A stretch of 16,384 nucleotides of DNA from Bacteroidota bacterium (GTDB lineage Bacteria > Bacteroidota > Bacteroidia > J057). Positions 8,031 through 15,702 of this stretch are shown here, one piece after another. Under the pieces are notes generated by a model. The model had not been told where the DNA came from. It did not search any database and was given only the letters and a program-made list of their open reading frames with translations. The stretch lies in NCBI GenBank assembly GCA_003696875.1, contig RFHL01000285.1, positions 1-16,384 of the forward strand, given 5' to 3'. A program made the translations under genes and the position numbers. The first letter of the stretch is position 1, and every line of letters starts with the position of its first letter.

Positions 8031-8771
8031 TTATCGCGCCATGCTGGCGTCAGCCACATGGCGCCAGGCCAGACGGGCCTCGGCGAGAATCAGTGCCAGG
8101 AGAGAAAAGGAAAGGAAATAAATCACATCCCGGGAGTCGATGACACCCCGTGCCATCGAATCGAAATGGTTGGAAGCACTCAGAAAATGAAAGAATCGTC
8201 CTCCTGCCCCGGGCAGGACGCTGCTCAGTATCCCAAAAATCCAGTGGAAGCTGATGCCAATCAGTAAGGCCAAAAGCAGGGCCACAATTGGGTTGTCAGT
8301 GAGGCTGGAGGCAAAGATTCCCATGCTGATGTAGAAGGCACTCAGCAAAAGTAGCCCCAGATAGCCGCACCACACTGCCCCGTGGTCCACAGGCCCAAGC
8401 CAGGTGATTGAGACATAAAACGGCAGGGTAAATAGTAGACTCACCGCAATCAGAAGAAAGGCTCCCAGGAACTTGCCACTTATTGCTTGCCAGTCGGAGA
8501 CCTTTCGGGTCAGCAGCACCTCCAGGGTTCCGGTGCGTCGCTCTTCAGCCAGCATGCGCATGGTGAGCGCGGGGATGAAGAAAAAGAGCGACCAATAGGC
8601 CACATTAAAAAATGGCTCCATGGTGGCCTGCTTGATCATAAACACATCAGCCATGATCAACCAAGTGAAGGCTCCCGTCAGGCCCAGAAACACCACGAGC
8701 AGGATGTAGGCCACCAGGGAGTCCAGATAGGATCGAAATTCCCGCTGGGCAATAATCCAAGTCTCTCTCAT
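8031..8771 (-). CDS. gldF: Gliding-type ABC transporter permease, GldF subunit (ABC-2 family)
   Basis: A 246-residue integral membrane protein with about six hydrophobic segments (near 19-40, 57-71, 101-121, 134-156, 162-182 and 215-233), as expected for an ABC-2 type permease. The motif RMLAEERRTGTLEVLLTRKVSDWQAISGKF-like segment (about 72-101) is the conserved cytoplasmic stretch of this permease group, where EE-R-GT-E-LLT is the usual signature. The length matches GldF. Its partners are the ATPase encoded 100 bp upstream and GldG encoded 63 bp downstream, so it most likely forms the membrane pore of that complex. The transported substrate is unknown. The 100-bp gap from gldA is AT-rich and has only partial matches to the phylum's promoter form, so an internal promoter is possible but not shown. 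Confidence 0.9.
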   Translation of the reverse strand: MRETWIIAQREFRSYLDSLVAYILLVVFLGLTGAFTWLIMADVFMIKQATMEPFFNVAYWSLFFFIPALTMRMLAEERRTGTLEVLLTRKVSDWQAISGKFLGAFLLIAVSLLFTLPFYVSITWLGPVDHGAVWCGYLGLLLLSAFYISMGIFASSLTDNPIVALLLALLIGISFHWIFGILSSVLPGAGGRFFHFLSASNHFDSMARGVIDSRDVIYFLSFSLLALILAEARLAWRHVADASMAR

Positions 8772-8871
8772 ATCCGTTATTCCTATTTCAAAAAGAGATA
8801 CAACCAGACTTCAAGCGAAGAAAAAACATACAAACTAGCCTCTCGCCTCTCTTCGACATATGATGCCTCCC

Positions 8872-9804
8872 TTAGTTCAAGGTCAGGTCCCGGAAAATGG
8901 TTTCCAGGCGCTGCTCTTCTTTGGTCAGCTCCAGGAGGAGCCACTGCTGCTTGACGCAGTAGCGGAAGAGGCTTTCCCGAAAGGGCATATCGCTGTCTGC
9001 GGTGATACGGTAACGGCCTGGCTGCTTGGGAAGCACCTCCACCGCCTTGACCATCGGCAAGGCACGTAGGGCCTCGGTCGGCCCAGGGCTACCAGCAGGC
9101 ACCTTGACCTGGACCAGGAAGATGGCACTACCCTCGCCCTGCTGTCGCAGGGATTCCGGGGTGCCGTCGGCCACGATCTTGCCGCGATTGATGATCAAAA
9201 TGCGGTCGCAGGTGGCTTCCACTTCCGGGAGGATATGGGTACTCAAGATGACGGTCTTTTCCTTTCCGATCTCACGGATCAGGTTCCGGATCTCCACGAT
9301 CTGATTGGGATCGAGTCCGGTGGTGGGCTCATCAAGGATCAGGATATCCGGATCGTGGATCAGGGCCTGTGCCAGGCCCACCCGCTGCCGGTAGCCCTTG
9401 GAGAGGGCCCCGATTTTCTTGTGTTTCTCCAGATTCAGGCCGCAGCGGCCCACTATGCTGCGCAGGCGGGTGGGCACCTCTGCCCGCGGCACACCTTGGA
9501 GTTCGGCAACGAAAGTCAGGTACTCCAGTACCGGCATGTCCAGGTAAAGCGGGTTATTCTCAGGCAGATACCCAATATGTCGCTTGACCCGCTCAGGTTG
9601 CGCCATGACATCATAGTCCCCAATCTGCACCTGTCCGCCCGAGGCGGCCATGTAGCAGGTGAGGATCTTCATGGTCGTTGTCTTACCTGCGCCATTCGGC
9701 CCCAGAAACCCCAGGATCTCCCCAGTCTTGACCTCAAAGGAAATATCATCTACCGCCCTTTGGGTCCCGTATGTTTTGGTCAGGTGATTAACGCGGATGT
9801 CCAT
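8872..9804 (-). CDS. gldA: Gliding-type ABC transporter ATP-binding subunit, GldA
   Basis: A 310-residue ABC ATPase that should power the GldF/GldG complex from the cytoplasmic side. The Walker A motif is GPNGAGKT (35-42), the signature is LSKGYRQR (134-141), Walker B is ILILDEP (154-160) and the H-loop is STH with H190. The Q-loop position carries PENNPLY (about 81-87), with Glu where many ABC proteins have Gln; as far as I recall this is usual for GldA. After about residue 220 comes a C-terminal extension with a beta-rich domain. I chose the ATG at 9804, because the sequence MDIRVNHLTKTYG is the standard start of an ABC domain; an ATG 84 bp further upstream would add 28 residues without family resemblance and would put the candidate promoter inside the coding region. 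The gene starts 107 bp after rodA ends and leads the gld block. Confidence 0.92.
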   Translation of the reverse strand: MDIRVNHLTKTYGTQRAVDDISFEVKTGEILGFLGPNGAGKTTTMKILTCYMAASGGQVQIGDYDVMAQPERVKRHIGYLPENNPLYLDMPVLEYLTFVAELQGVPRAEVPTRLRSIVGRCGLNLEKHKKIGALSKGYRQRVGLAQALIHDPDILILDEPTTGLDPNQIVEIRNLIREIGKEKTVILSTHILPEVEATCDRILIINRGKIVADGTPESLRQQGEGSAIFLVQVKVPAGSPGPTEALRALPMVKAVEVLPKQPGRYRITADSDMPFRESLFRYCVKQQWLLLELTKEEQRLETIFRDLTLN

Positions 9805-9837
9805 AAGCCATAGGATTGGGCTGCGAAATTCCCCCGG

Positions 9838-9869
9838 CAAAACTAGCCGTCTCATGCACTTGTTGTCAA
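9838..9869 (-). promoter_or_regulatory. Candidate Bacteroidota-type promoter of gldA
   Basis: On the minus strand there is TTG (complement of 9867-9869), 21 nt, then TAGTTTTG (complement of 9838-9845), an exact fit to the TAnnTTTG -7 element of Bacteroidota with a spacing in the accepted range. Transcription would begin around 9831, leaving a leader of roughly 27 nt before the gldA start at 9804. The match is by eye; a single such match can arise by chance, but its position just upstream of gldA and in the correct direction supports it. Confidence 0.55.
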
Positions 9870-9891
9870 GACGGCATTTGTTAATCAAATG
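9847..9891. repeat. Cluster of overlapping inverted repeats around the gldA promoter
   Basis: Three dyads lie in 45 bp. CCGTCT (9847-9852) pairs with AGACGG (9869-9874). Nested and partly overlapping is CTTG (9859-9862) with CAAG (9867-9870). Just upstream of gldA's -33 element is CATTTG (9875-9880) with CAAATG (9886-9891) around TTAAT. The first two overlap the TTG element of the candidate promoter, as an operator might. The cluster sits 3-20 bp after the rodA stop region, so an end-of-transcript structure is another option, but no clean T-run follows on the minus strand. Confidence 0.45.
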
Positions 9892-9911
9892 TTAAAGCCC
9901 GTAGGAAGCAG

Positions 9912-11180
9912 CTACACCTTCGACCCCAGCACCGAAGCCCGATAGGAGTACAGATTGACCAGAATAAAGATCAGCACGGTGAAGGCCAGCAAAGACGAAC
10001 CTCCATAGCTGAAGAAGGGCAAAGGAATCCCAATCACCGGCACCAGCCCGATGGTCATTCCCACATTGACCAGGACATGGAAGAAGACGATGGAAAGCAC
10101 GCTGTAGCCATAGATGCGGGCATAACGGGTCTTGGCATTCTCGGCGAGAAACTGCACCCGTCCCAACAGCCCCAGGAAGAGCAGAAGGACAAAGCTTGCC
10201 CCCAGCCAACCCCATTCCTCCCCTATGGTGCAGTAGATAAAATCGGTTTCCTGCTTAGGAACAAACTTGTATTTGGTGTACTTACCCTGCAGGTAACCCT
10301 TGCCAGTCAGGCCGCCGGAGCCGATCGCGATTTTGGACTGAATCACATTGTAGCCCGCGCCCTGCGGATCCTTACCCGGATCAAAAAGCACCTCAATCCG
10401 GATTTGTTGGTGCGGCTTGAGCTTGCCTACGATAAAATCGACACTGAAAGATAAACCCGCAAAAAGCAAGACTGCCAGGGCGTGAATCACCGCCAAGCGC
10501 AGCCAGCTGCGCCGCTCATACACGATGCGGTAGGAGATCAGCCCGAGAGCCGCCAGTCCCCCACTCACGTACAAGGGTTCTCCGCACCAAAGGGTTACGA
10601 TCGCCACCGCGCCCGTGAAAATCAGAAGCAGCGGCACCAGCGGGTTCAGGCCCTCCCGGAAAAAGACGATCAGAAAAGCCCCAAAGACCAGGGCTGAACC
10701 CGTATCATTTTGCAGGATCACAATGCTCGCCGGGGTGAGTACGATGCCCGCCGCCACCACGAACTGCTTCCAGTCATACATGGAAAAGCCCATGCGGGAC
10801 ATATACTTGGCCAGGGCCATCGCCGTGGCGAGCTTCGCAAATTCGGAAGGCTGAAAAGGTTGACCCGCGATGATGAGCCAACTTTTGGCCCCATTGACCT
10901 CCTTCCCGGCAACCAGCACCAGCACCAGCAAGGCAATCGCCGCAGCGTAGAAGACATAGCTCAGCGCCTCCAGAAAGCGGTGATCCAGCGACAGAATGAT
11001 CCCGCCGATCAGGGTCCCCAGGCCGATCCAGATCAACTGCTTGCCGTGGATGGTGGAAAAGTCGTACCAAACATCCCCATTGACCGAGGTTACGGCATAG
11101 ATCGTCATCCACCCCAGTAGGACCAGGCCGAAATACAGCAGGATCGTCAGCGCATCAAAATCCAGGCGTTTTCGATTCAT
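9912..11180 (-). CDS. rodA: Peptidoglycan glycosyltransferase RodA (SEDS family)
   Basis: A 422-residue SEDS protein with about ten membrane segments. It polymerises lipid II into glycan strands during side-wall growth, working with PBP2. Family motifs are visible: NGAKSW (96-101), QPFQPSEFAKLA (107-118), the DPQGAGYNVIQSKIAIGSGG segment (271-290) and the later ETDFIYCTIGEEWGWLG stretch (311-327), followed by the PFFSYGGSS motif near the C-terminus. D271 in DPQGAGY lines up with the catalytic Asp known from other RodA proteins. The context decides RodA over the related FtsW: mrdA (PBP2) lies directly upstream, with a 42-bp gap, and mreBCD precede it. The start at 11180 gives the usual short cytoplasmic N-terminus (MNRKRLDFDALT). 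I see nothing missing or odd in it. Confidence 0.95.
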   Translation of the reverse strand: MNRKRLDFDALTILLYFGLVLLGWMTIYAVTSVNGDVWYDFSTIHGKQLIWIGLGTLIGGIILSLDHRFLEALSYVFYAAAIALLVLVLVAGKEVNGAKSWLIIAGQPFQPSEFAKLATAMALAKYMSRMGFSMYDWKQFVVAAGIVLTPASIVILQNDTGSALVFGAFLIVFFREGLNPLVPLLLIFTGAVAIVTLWCGEPLYVSGGLAALGLISYRIVYERRSWLRLAVIHALAVLLFAGLSFSVDFIVGKLKPHQQIRIEVLFDPGKDPQGAGYNVIQSKIAIGSGGLTGKGYLQGKYTKYKFVPKQETDFIYCTIGEEWGWLGASFVLLLFLGLLGRVQFLAENAKTRYARIYGYSVLSIVFFHVLVNVGMTIGLVPVIGIPLPFFSYGGSSLLAFTVLIFILVNLYSYRASVLGSKV

Positions 11181-11222
11181 GGGGTAGGAAAATATCCCGG
11201 GGCGAAAAGGGGCTTCGCCGGG

Positions 11223-13046
11223 CTACAGCCCGGGGATGAAACGCGCCTGCCGCACCCGTTGCAGTTCATAGGTTTTGTCTTCGATCTTGCCCTCGTTGAG
11301 GTAGTGCTCCATCATCAGGGCCGCGGTAGGCGCGGCCCATGAGCCCCCCCCACCGGCATTTTCGATCACCACTGCCACCGCAATCCGGGGTCGCTCCTTG
11401 GGGGCAAAGCCAATGAAGACGGCGTGATCCTTGCCGTGGGGATTCTGGACGGTCCCCGTCTTGCCACAGACCGCCCATTTACTGAGGTAAGCCCGCCGGG
11501 CTGTCCCCTCCGCCACCACCGACTCCATGGCTTCGATCACCGTCTCAAAGTGAGGCCGGGCAATGGTCGTCTGAACCTGTTCGTAGTGTAGAGAGGTCCA
11601 GTCCTCATCGGCTGAGCTTCGCTCGGCAACCAGGAAATGAGGCGGCACATAGAAGCCACGGTTGGCCACAATCGCCACCATATTGGCCATCTGAAGTGGC
11701 GTCATCAGAATCTCTCCCTGCCCGATGGCATTGCTGATGACGGTGGTGGCCACCCATCGATCGTGACCATACCAACGGTCGTAGCGGTCCGTCGTCGGCA
11801 GCAAGCCCGACACTTCGTAGGGCAGATCGACCGATAGCTTGTGTCCCACGCCCAACTGGGACATATAGTCATACCAGGTCTGGTAGCCTTGGTAAAAGCC
11901 CTCCTCAAAGTGATCAGAATGGAGAAAGTCCATATAGGTCGCCGCAAAGTAGGCATTGCAGGAGACCTTGATGGCCGTTTCCAGCTTGAGAGGCGTCGCG
12001 TGCATCCGACAACCGGGCTTGCCCCGGTTGCGCCAGAATCCGCCACCACATTTGTAGTAGGTTTCGGGCGTAATGATGCCCTCATTCAGGGCGGCCAGGG
12101 CCACGGGGATCTTGAAAATAGAGCCCGGCGGATACCGGGCCATGAGGGGCCGGTTGTAGAGAGGATTCAACGTGTCATTGCGCAGACGCCGCCAATTGGT
12201 GCGCAGGTCGCGACCGGTAAGCTCTGAGGGATTGTAAGTAGGCGCACTCACAAAGGCCAGAACCTCCCCGCTATGCGGTTCAATTGCCACGATGCTGCCT
12301 TTTTTTCCTTGCATCAGCTCTTCCCCAAAGGCCTGCAGCTCGGTATCAATACCCAGGATGATGTCCTTGCCTTTGACCGGGTCCTGATCGAAGCGACCAT
12401 CTGCATAGCTGCCCACTTCACGATTGTGAACGTTTTTCAGAACCTTTTTGACCCCTTGTATCCCGCGCAGGGTCGTATCATGGCTACGCTCTATGCCCGC
12501 CTTGCCGATCAGGTCCCCGGGGATCAGCGCCCCTTCCGAGGCATCAATCTCTGCCTGGGACACTTCACTGATATACCCCAAGATGTTGGCCCCAACTTCG
12601 TACCGGTAGCTGCGCTTGGTGCTCGCCGCAAAGCTGATGCCCTGCGCATTCCAGAGCCTTTCCTGCAGGCGACCATAGGTTTCCGGATCAATGTAGCGGG
12701 CAAAAACGGACTCCTTCCGGTAGGGGGCCTTATCCAGCCAGGCGCGAATCTCCGCTGAGGAGATGCCCAGGATCTCGACGATCGCCGAGGTATCCGGAAT
12801 CTGCAGCTCTGCCGGCGTAATGAGCATGTTAAACATAGGCTCATTGCTTACAAAGATGCGATTTTCCCGATCGTAAATGTTGCCCCGAGGTGGGAGCACC
12901 GGCTTGGTCTTGATTACATAGTTATCGGCCTTGCGGGCATACTCCGTACTGAGGACCTGGATAGAAAACAACCGCCCGATAAACACCAAAAACACCAACG
13001 CGATAAGCGCGAAGATGATGTACCGGCGTGTACTCAGGTTGTCCAT
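11223..13046 (-). CDS. mrdA: Penicillin-binding protein 2 (elongasome transpeptidase)
   Basis: A 607-residue class B penicillin-binding protein that cross-links peptidoglycan in the side wall as RodA's partner. One N-terminal membrane anchor (about 9-29) is followed by the non-catalytic dimerisation region beginning with LPPRGNIYDRENR (51-63), a typical class B PBP box. The transpeptidase domain has the nucleophile motif S309-I-F-K312, the second motif S362-C-N364, and K529-T-G531. All three are intact, so the enzyme should be active and beta-lactam sensitive. Length is normal for PBP2 of this phylum. The gene starts 32 bp after mreD ends and is followed by rodA, the standard arrangement. A division PBP (FtsI/PBP3) is unlikely, because of the neighbours and the lack of a PASTA domain. 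Confidence 0.95.
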   Translation of the reverse strand: MDNLSTRRYIIFALIALVFLVFIGRLFSIQVLSTEYARKADNYVIKTKPVLPPRGNIYDRENRIFVSNEPMFNMLITPAELQIPDTSAIVEILGISSAEIRAWLDKAPYRKESVFARYIDPETYGRLQERLWNAQGISFAASTKRSYRYEVGANILGYISEVSQAEIDASEGALIPGDLIGKAGIERSHDTTLRGIQGVKKVLKNVHNREVGSYADGRFDQDPVKGKDIILGIDTELQAFGEELMQGKKGSIVAIEPHSGEVLAFVSAPTYNPSELTGRDLRTNWRRLRNDTLNPLYNRPLMARYPPGSIFKIPVALAALNEGIITPETYYKCGGGFWRNRGKPGCRMHATPLKLETAIKVSCNAYFAATYMDFLHSDHFEEGFYQGYQTWYDYMSQLGVGHKLSVDLPYEVSGLLPTTDRYDRWYGHDRWVATTVISNAIGQGEILMTPLQMANMVAIVANRGFYVPPHFLVAERSSADEDWTSLHYEQVQTTIARPHFETVIEAMESVVAEGTARRAYLSKWAVCGKTGTVQNPHGKDHAVFIGFAPKERPRIAVAVVIENAGGGGSWAAPTAALMMEHYLNEGKIEDKTYELQRVRQARFIPGL

Positions 13047-13078
13047 ATCCTAATCGATGCGGAGTGGGGCAAGCGTAT

Positions 13079-13585
13079 CTAAGAGCGATAAAACAGATAC
13101 ACCAGACCAAAACACAGGAGAAAGGTGTACAGGCTGCTCGCCCCGGTCTTTAACAAGGTAGTCAGGAAGCGCTGAAAGGAAAAGTCTTCCAACCAAAAGT
13201 AGGTGAGGTGAAAGAGCACGATCAGGGGGAGCAGGTAGGAAACCAGCCAGAGGGCATTTTGCTTGGATAAGGTAATGTCCCCTACCGCGCGATAATTAGA
13301 GGCTGTGAGCAGGCCCACCAGACGGTCCCGAACGGCCACCATCAGCACGGCGGCAAAGGCATTGAGTCCCAGGATAGGCGTGGCCCCCAGCCAATCCACC
13401 ATGATCCCCATCCCGAAGGCGATCAGAAAGCGCGGGGCCGCTGGCAAGGAAAAAGGCAAGGTCAGCAAAAACAACAAAAAAACCGCCGGTCGAGCCACCT
13501 GCCAAAGGATCAGATGGTCCAGCAGGTATACCTGCAAAGCGAGGAATATCAGCGCCGCTGCCGTATATCGGATGATCACATTCAT
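13079..13585 (-). CDS. mreD: Rod shape-determining protein MreD
   Basis: A 168-residue, strongly hydrophobic protein with about five membrane segments (near 7-27, 31-49, 53-85, 111-130 and 148-166), in keeping with MreD, the integral membrane part of the elongasome. MreD diverges fast and shows few motifs, so the call leans on the gene's place between mreC and mrdA as well as on size and hydropathy. The segment FGMGIMVDWLGATPILGLNAF-like (about 57-77) resembles the better conserved core of the family. Its ATG overlaps the mreC stop in an ATGA arrangement, which points to coupled translation. Confidence 0.88.
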   Translation of the reverse strand: MNVIIRYTAAALIFLALQVYLLDHLILWQVARPAVFLLFLLTLPFSLPAAPRFLIAFGMGIMVDWLGATPILGLNAFAAVLMVAVRDRLVGLLTASNYRAVGDITLSKQNALWLVSYLLPLIVLFHLTYFWLEDFSFQRFLTTLLKTGASSLYTFLLCFGLVYLFYRS

Positions 13586-14457
13586 TCGCTGGGTTTGCCT
13601 TCTTCCATTTCCAGAAGTTCCTCCCGATGTTCTGCTTTGACTAGATACACATTGCCGAGGTGGCTAAAATCGGTGGCTAGCTCAATCCGGGCCTGGTGAA
13701 ACCCATCGCGGTAGGTCTCTGCCTCAGCCACTTTGCCCACTCGAAATCCCTGGGGAAAGACGGTCGAATAGCCTGAGGTCACCACCAGAAAGCCTGCTTC
13801 GAGGGGGACTGTCTCCGGGACGTAGGTCAGATTGGCGTAGCGGCTATCACGGCCATCCCATTCATAGAAACCCACACTACCGACCCCACTCGTCCCCTCA
13901 GCGGACAGGATCCGCACCGGCACCCGAAAACTAACGTTCAGCGCACTGAGCACCAGGCTATAATGCTCCGTGACCTCGACCACCCGCCCCACAATGCCCT
14001 GGGGAGAGACCACCCCCATGTCCACCGTTACCCCCGCTGCGGCTCCCTTATCGAGGGTCAGGTAGTTGTATGAGCGGTGGGTGGTGTTTTTGATGACAAA
14101 AGCCGAGAGGTAAGAAAATTTCTCCTGAGAAAGGAGCGAATCAATTCCATTTTGCCCCAGACTGTCTATCCCCGCCAGCCCCGCAAAATAGTTCACCCGC
14201 TTGCGCGTTTCCGCCAATTCCTGGCGCAGGGCAATGTTCTCCTCCTGCAAGATGGTATTGGCCTCAGCCAGACCAAAGTAGTAGCGAACTTCTGAAGTGG
14301 CAGCGTATAGTCGATTGGCACTTTCATAGAGCAGGTCTCCCAACCCATGGCGTTGGGGATCACCCGTTCGGATCACCAACACCAACGCCAGCGCCTCCAA
14401 TGCCAGGAAGAGCACGACATTTCGGTAGCGGGAAATGAATGAGAATAGCCTTAGCAC
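13582..14457 (-). CDS. mreC: Rod shape-determining protein MreC
   Basis: A 291-residue protein with a short cytoplasmic start, one membrane anchor (about 13-29), a coiled-coil stretch (about 62-88, rich in Leu, Glu and Gln) and a beta-rich periplasmic domain. This is the standard MreC layout; the protein links MreB filaments in the cytoplasm to PBP2 in the periplasm. Typical MreC phrases occur, such as YLTLDKGAAAGVTVDMGVVSPQGIVGRV-type sequence near 150-180, with GVVSP-GIVGRV as the recognised core. The C-terminus ends in a charged tail (EHREELLEMEEGKPSE). It starts 95 bp after mreB and overlaps mreD by 4 bp. Confidence 0.94.
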   Translation of the reverse strand: MLRLFSFISRYRNVVLFLALEALALVLVIRTGDPQRHGLGDLLYESANRLYAATSEVRYYFGLAEANTILQEENIALRQELAETRKRVNYFAGLAGIDSLGQNGIDSLLSQEKFSYLSAFVIKNTTHRSYNYLTLDKGAAAGVTVDMGVVSPQGIVGRVVEVTEHYSLVLSALNVSFRVPVRILSAEGTSGVGSVGFYEWDGRDSRYANLTYVPETVPLEAGFLVVTSGYSTVFPQGFRVGKVAEAETYRDGFHQARIELATDFSHLGNVYLVKAEHREELLEMEEGKPSE

Positions 14458-14552
14458 ACCAAGAGGGTCAATGGGGGAAGCAGGCTGAAGAATGAAAGGC
14501 CGCCGCAGCCGTCCCCAAAGGGCGGATCACCCAGGGGCTCCTGCAAGGGGCA

Positions 14553-15575
14553 TCAGCTCATGAGGTATTTAAACTCTTCCAACTCTTTGAGGGCAATGCC
14601 CGTACCACGCACAACCGCTTTCAAGGGATCGTCGGCGACGTGAATGGGCAGCTTGGTTTTCTCAGCCAGGCGGATATCCAACCCCCGCAGGGAGGCTCCC
14701 CCTCCCGTCAGGTGGATGCCCCGATCGTAGATATCGGCTGACAGCTCCGGTGGGGTATTCTCCAGTGCCTTCAGGATGGCGTCCTCGATCTTGGTGATCG
14801 ATTTGTTGAGGGCGTGGGATACCTCACGGTACGAGACCGAGATGGTCTTGGGGATACCGGTCATGATATCTTTTCCGCGAATCTCGATGTCCTGTGGGGC
14901 CTCTTCCAGCTCGGGCAGAGCCGCTCCGACTTCGATTTTGATCCGCTCGGCACTGCGCTCCCCAATCAGCATGTTATGCTGACGACGCATGTAGTCCAGG
15001 ATATCGTCATTAAACTCATCGCCCGCGATGCGAATGCTCTGGTCGGTCACAATGCCCGAGAGCGCAATCACCGCGATCTCGGTCGTCCCTCCGCCGATGT
15101 CCACGATCATATGCCCGGTGGGTTCCTTGACATTAAGGCCAATCCCGATGGCAGCCGCCATCGGCTCAGGAATCAGATAGACCTCCTTGGCCCCGGCCTG
15201 CTCGGCCGAGTCCTTGACGGCACGCTTTTCGACCTCCGTGATGCCACTGGGGATGCAGATCACCATCCGATAGGTGGTGGACATGAAGCGGCGCTTCTTG
15301 TTGATCATTTTGATCATACCCCGAATCATGTGCTCGGCGACGGTGAAGTCCGCAATCACTCCGTCCCGCAGGGGACGGATGGTCTTGTACTTCTCATGCG
15401 TCTTTTCGTGCATCTGCTGTGCTTCGCTGCCAATAGCGATCACCTTGCCGCTCATGCGGTCGATCGCCACAATAGAGGGCTGATCCACGACAACATCGTC
15501 GTTATACATGATCAGGGTATTGGCCGTACCCAGGTCAATGGCGATGTCGGTGGTAAAAAAATCAAAAAGTCCCAT
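14553..15575 (-). CDS. mreB: Rod shape-determining protein MreB (actin-like)
   Basis: A 340-residue bacterial actin that forms membrane-bound filaments guiding side-wall synthesis. It begins MGLFDFFTTDIAIDLGTANT, with the phosphate-1 nucleotide-binding loop (DLGTANT, 14-20). Later motifs are YRMVICIPSGITEVEKRA (102-119), the EPMAAAIG segment (137-144), the phosphate-2 loop IVDIGGGTTEIAVI (157-170) and the adenosine motif LTGGGASLRG (289-298). The length is usual for MreB. I chose the ATG at 15575 because it gives the normal family N-terminus; an ATG 78 bp further upstream would add 26 unrelated residues. It lies 127 bp after purH and heads the cell-shape genes. Confidence 0.97.
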   Translation of the reverse strand: MGLFDFFTTDIAIDLGTANTLIMYNDDVVVDQPSIVAIDRMSGKVIAIGSEAQQMHEKTHEKYKTIRPLRDGVIADFTVAEHMIRGMIKMINKKRRFMSTTYRMVICIPSGITEVEKRAVKDSAEQAGAKEVYLIPEPMAAAIGIGLNVKEPTGHMIVDIGGGTTEIAVIALSGIVTDQSIRIAGDEFNDDILDYMRRQHNMLIGERSAERIKIEVGAALPELEEAPQDIEIRGKDIMTGIPKTISVSYREVSHALNKSITKIEDAILKALENTPPELSADIYDRGIHLTGGGASLRGLDIRLAEKTKLPIHVADDPLKAVVRGTGIALKELEEFKYLMS

Positions 15576-15681
15576 AAGTGATTCCCCGAAAAATGCGTTT
15601 ACCTGCGCGGTCCTGCTTCCCAGTTCAATGAGCGGAAAGCGCCGCCCGCGCAATGTGTTGAATATCGTTTACATTCCATAT

Positions 15682-15697
15682 CGGGCGGCATCGCCCG
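15682..15697. repeat. Inverted repeat just after purH
   Basis: CGGGCG and CGCCCG form perfect 6-bp arms around a 4-base loop, starting 5 nt past the purH stop on the minus strand. In the purH direction it is followed by ATATGG, not a T-run, so it is at best a weak or factor-assisted terminator, or an mRNA-stabilising hairpin. The three T residues lie on the other side. Confidence 0.45.
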
Positions 15698-15702
15698 TTT
15701 GA

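Noticed and set aside
7236..8267. Long open frame on the plus strand opposite gldG and gldF
   Set aside because: It lies antisense to two well-supported membrane genes and spans their intergenic gap; the protein has no recognisable features.
9076..9564. Glu in place of Gln at the GldA Q-loop and a Lys-containing signature (LSKGYRQR) as possible loss of ATPase function
   Set aside because: All other catalytic motifs are intact, and both variants are, as far as I recall, usual in GldA-type ATPases.
9805..9888. Upstream ATG that would lengthen GldA by 28 residues
   Set aside because: The extra residues show no family resemblance, the ABC domain starts exactly at the ATG at 9804, and the candidate promoter lies within the extension.
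14814..15581. Long open frame on the plus strand opposite mreB
   Set aside because: Antisense shadow of a highly conserved gene; its composition follows from the MreB coding sequence.
15576..15653. Upstream ATG that would lengthen MreB by 26 residues
   Set aside because: The normal MreB N-terminus begins at 15575; the extension is unlike any MreB start.
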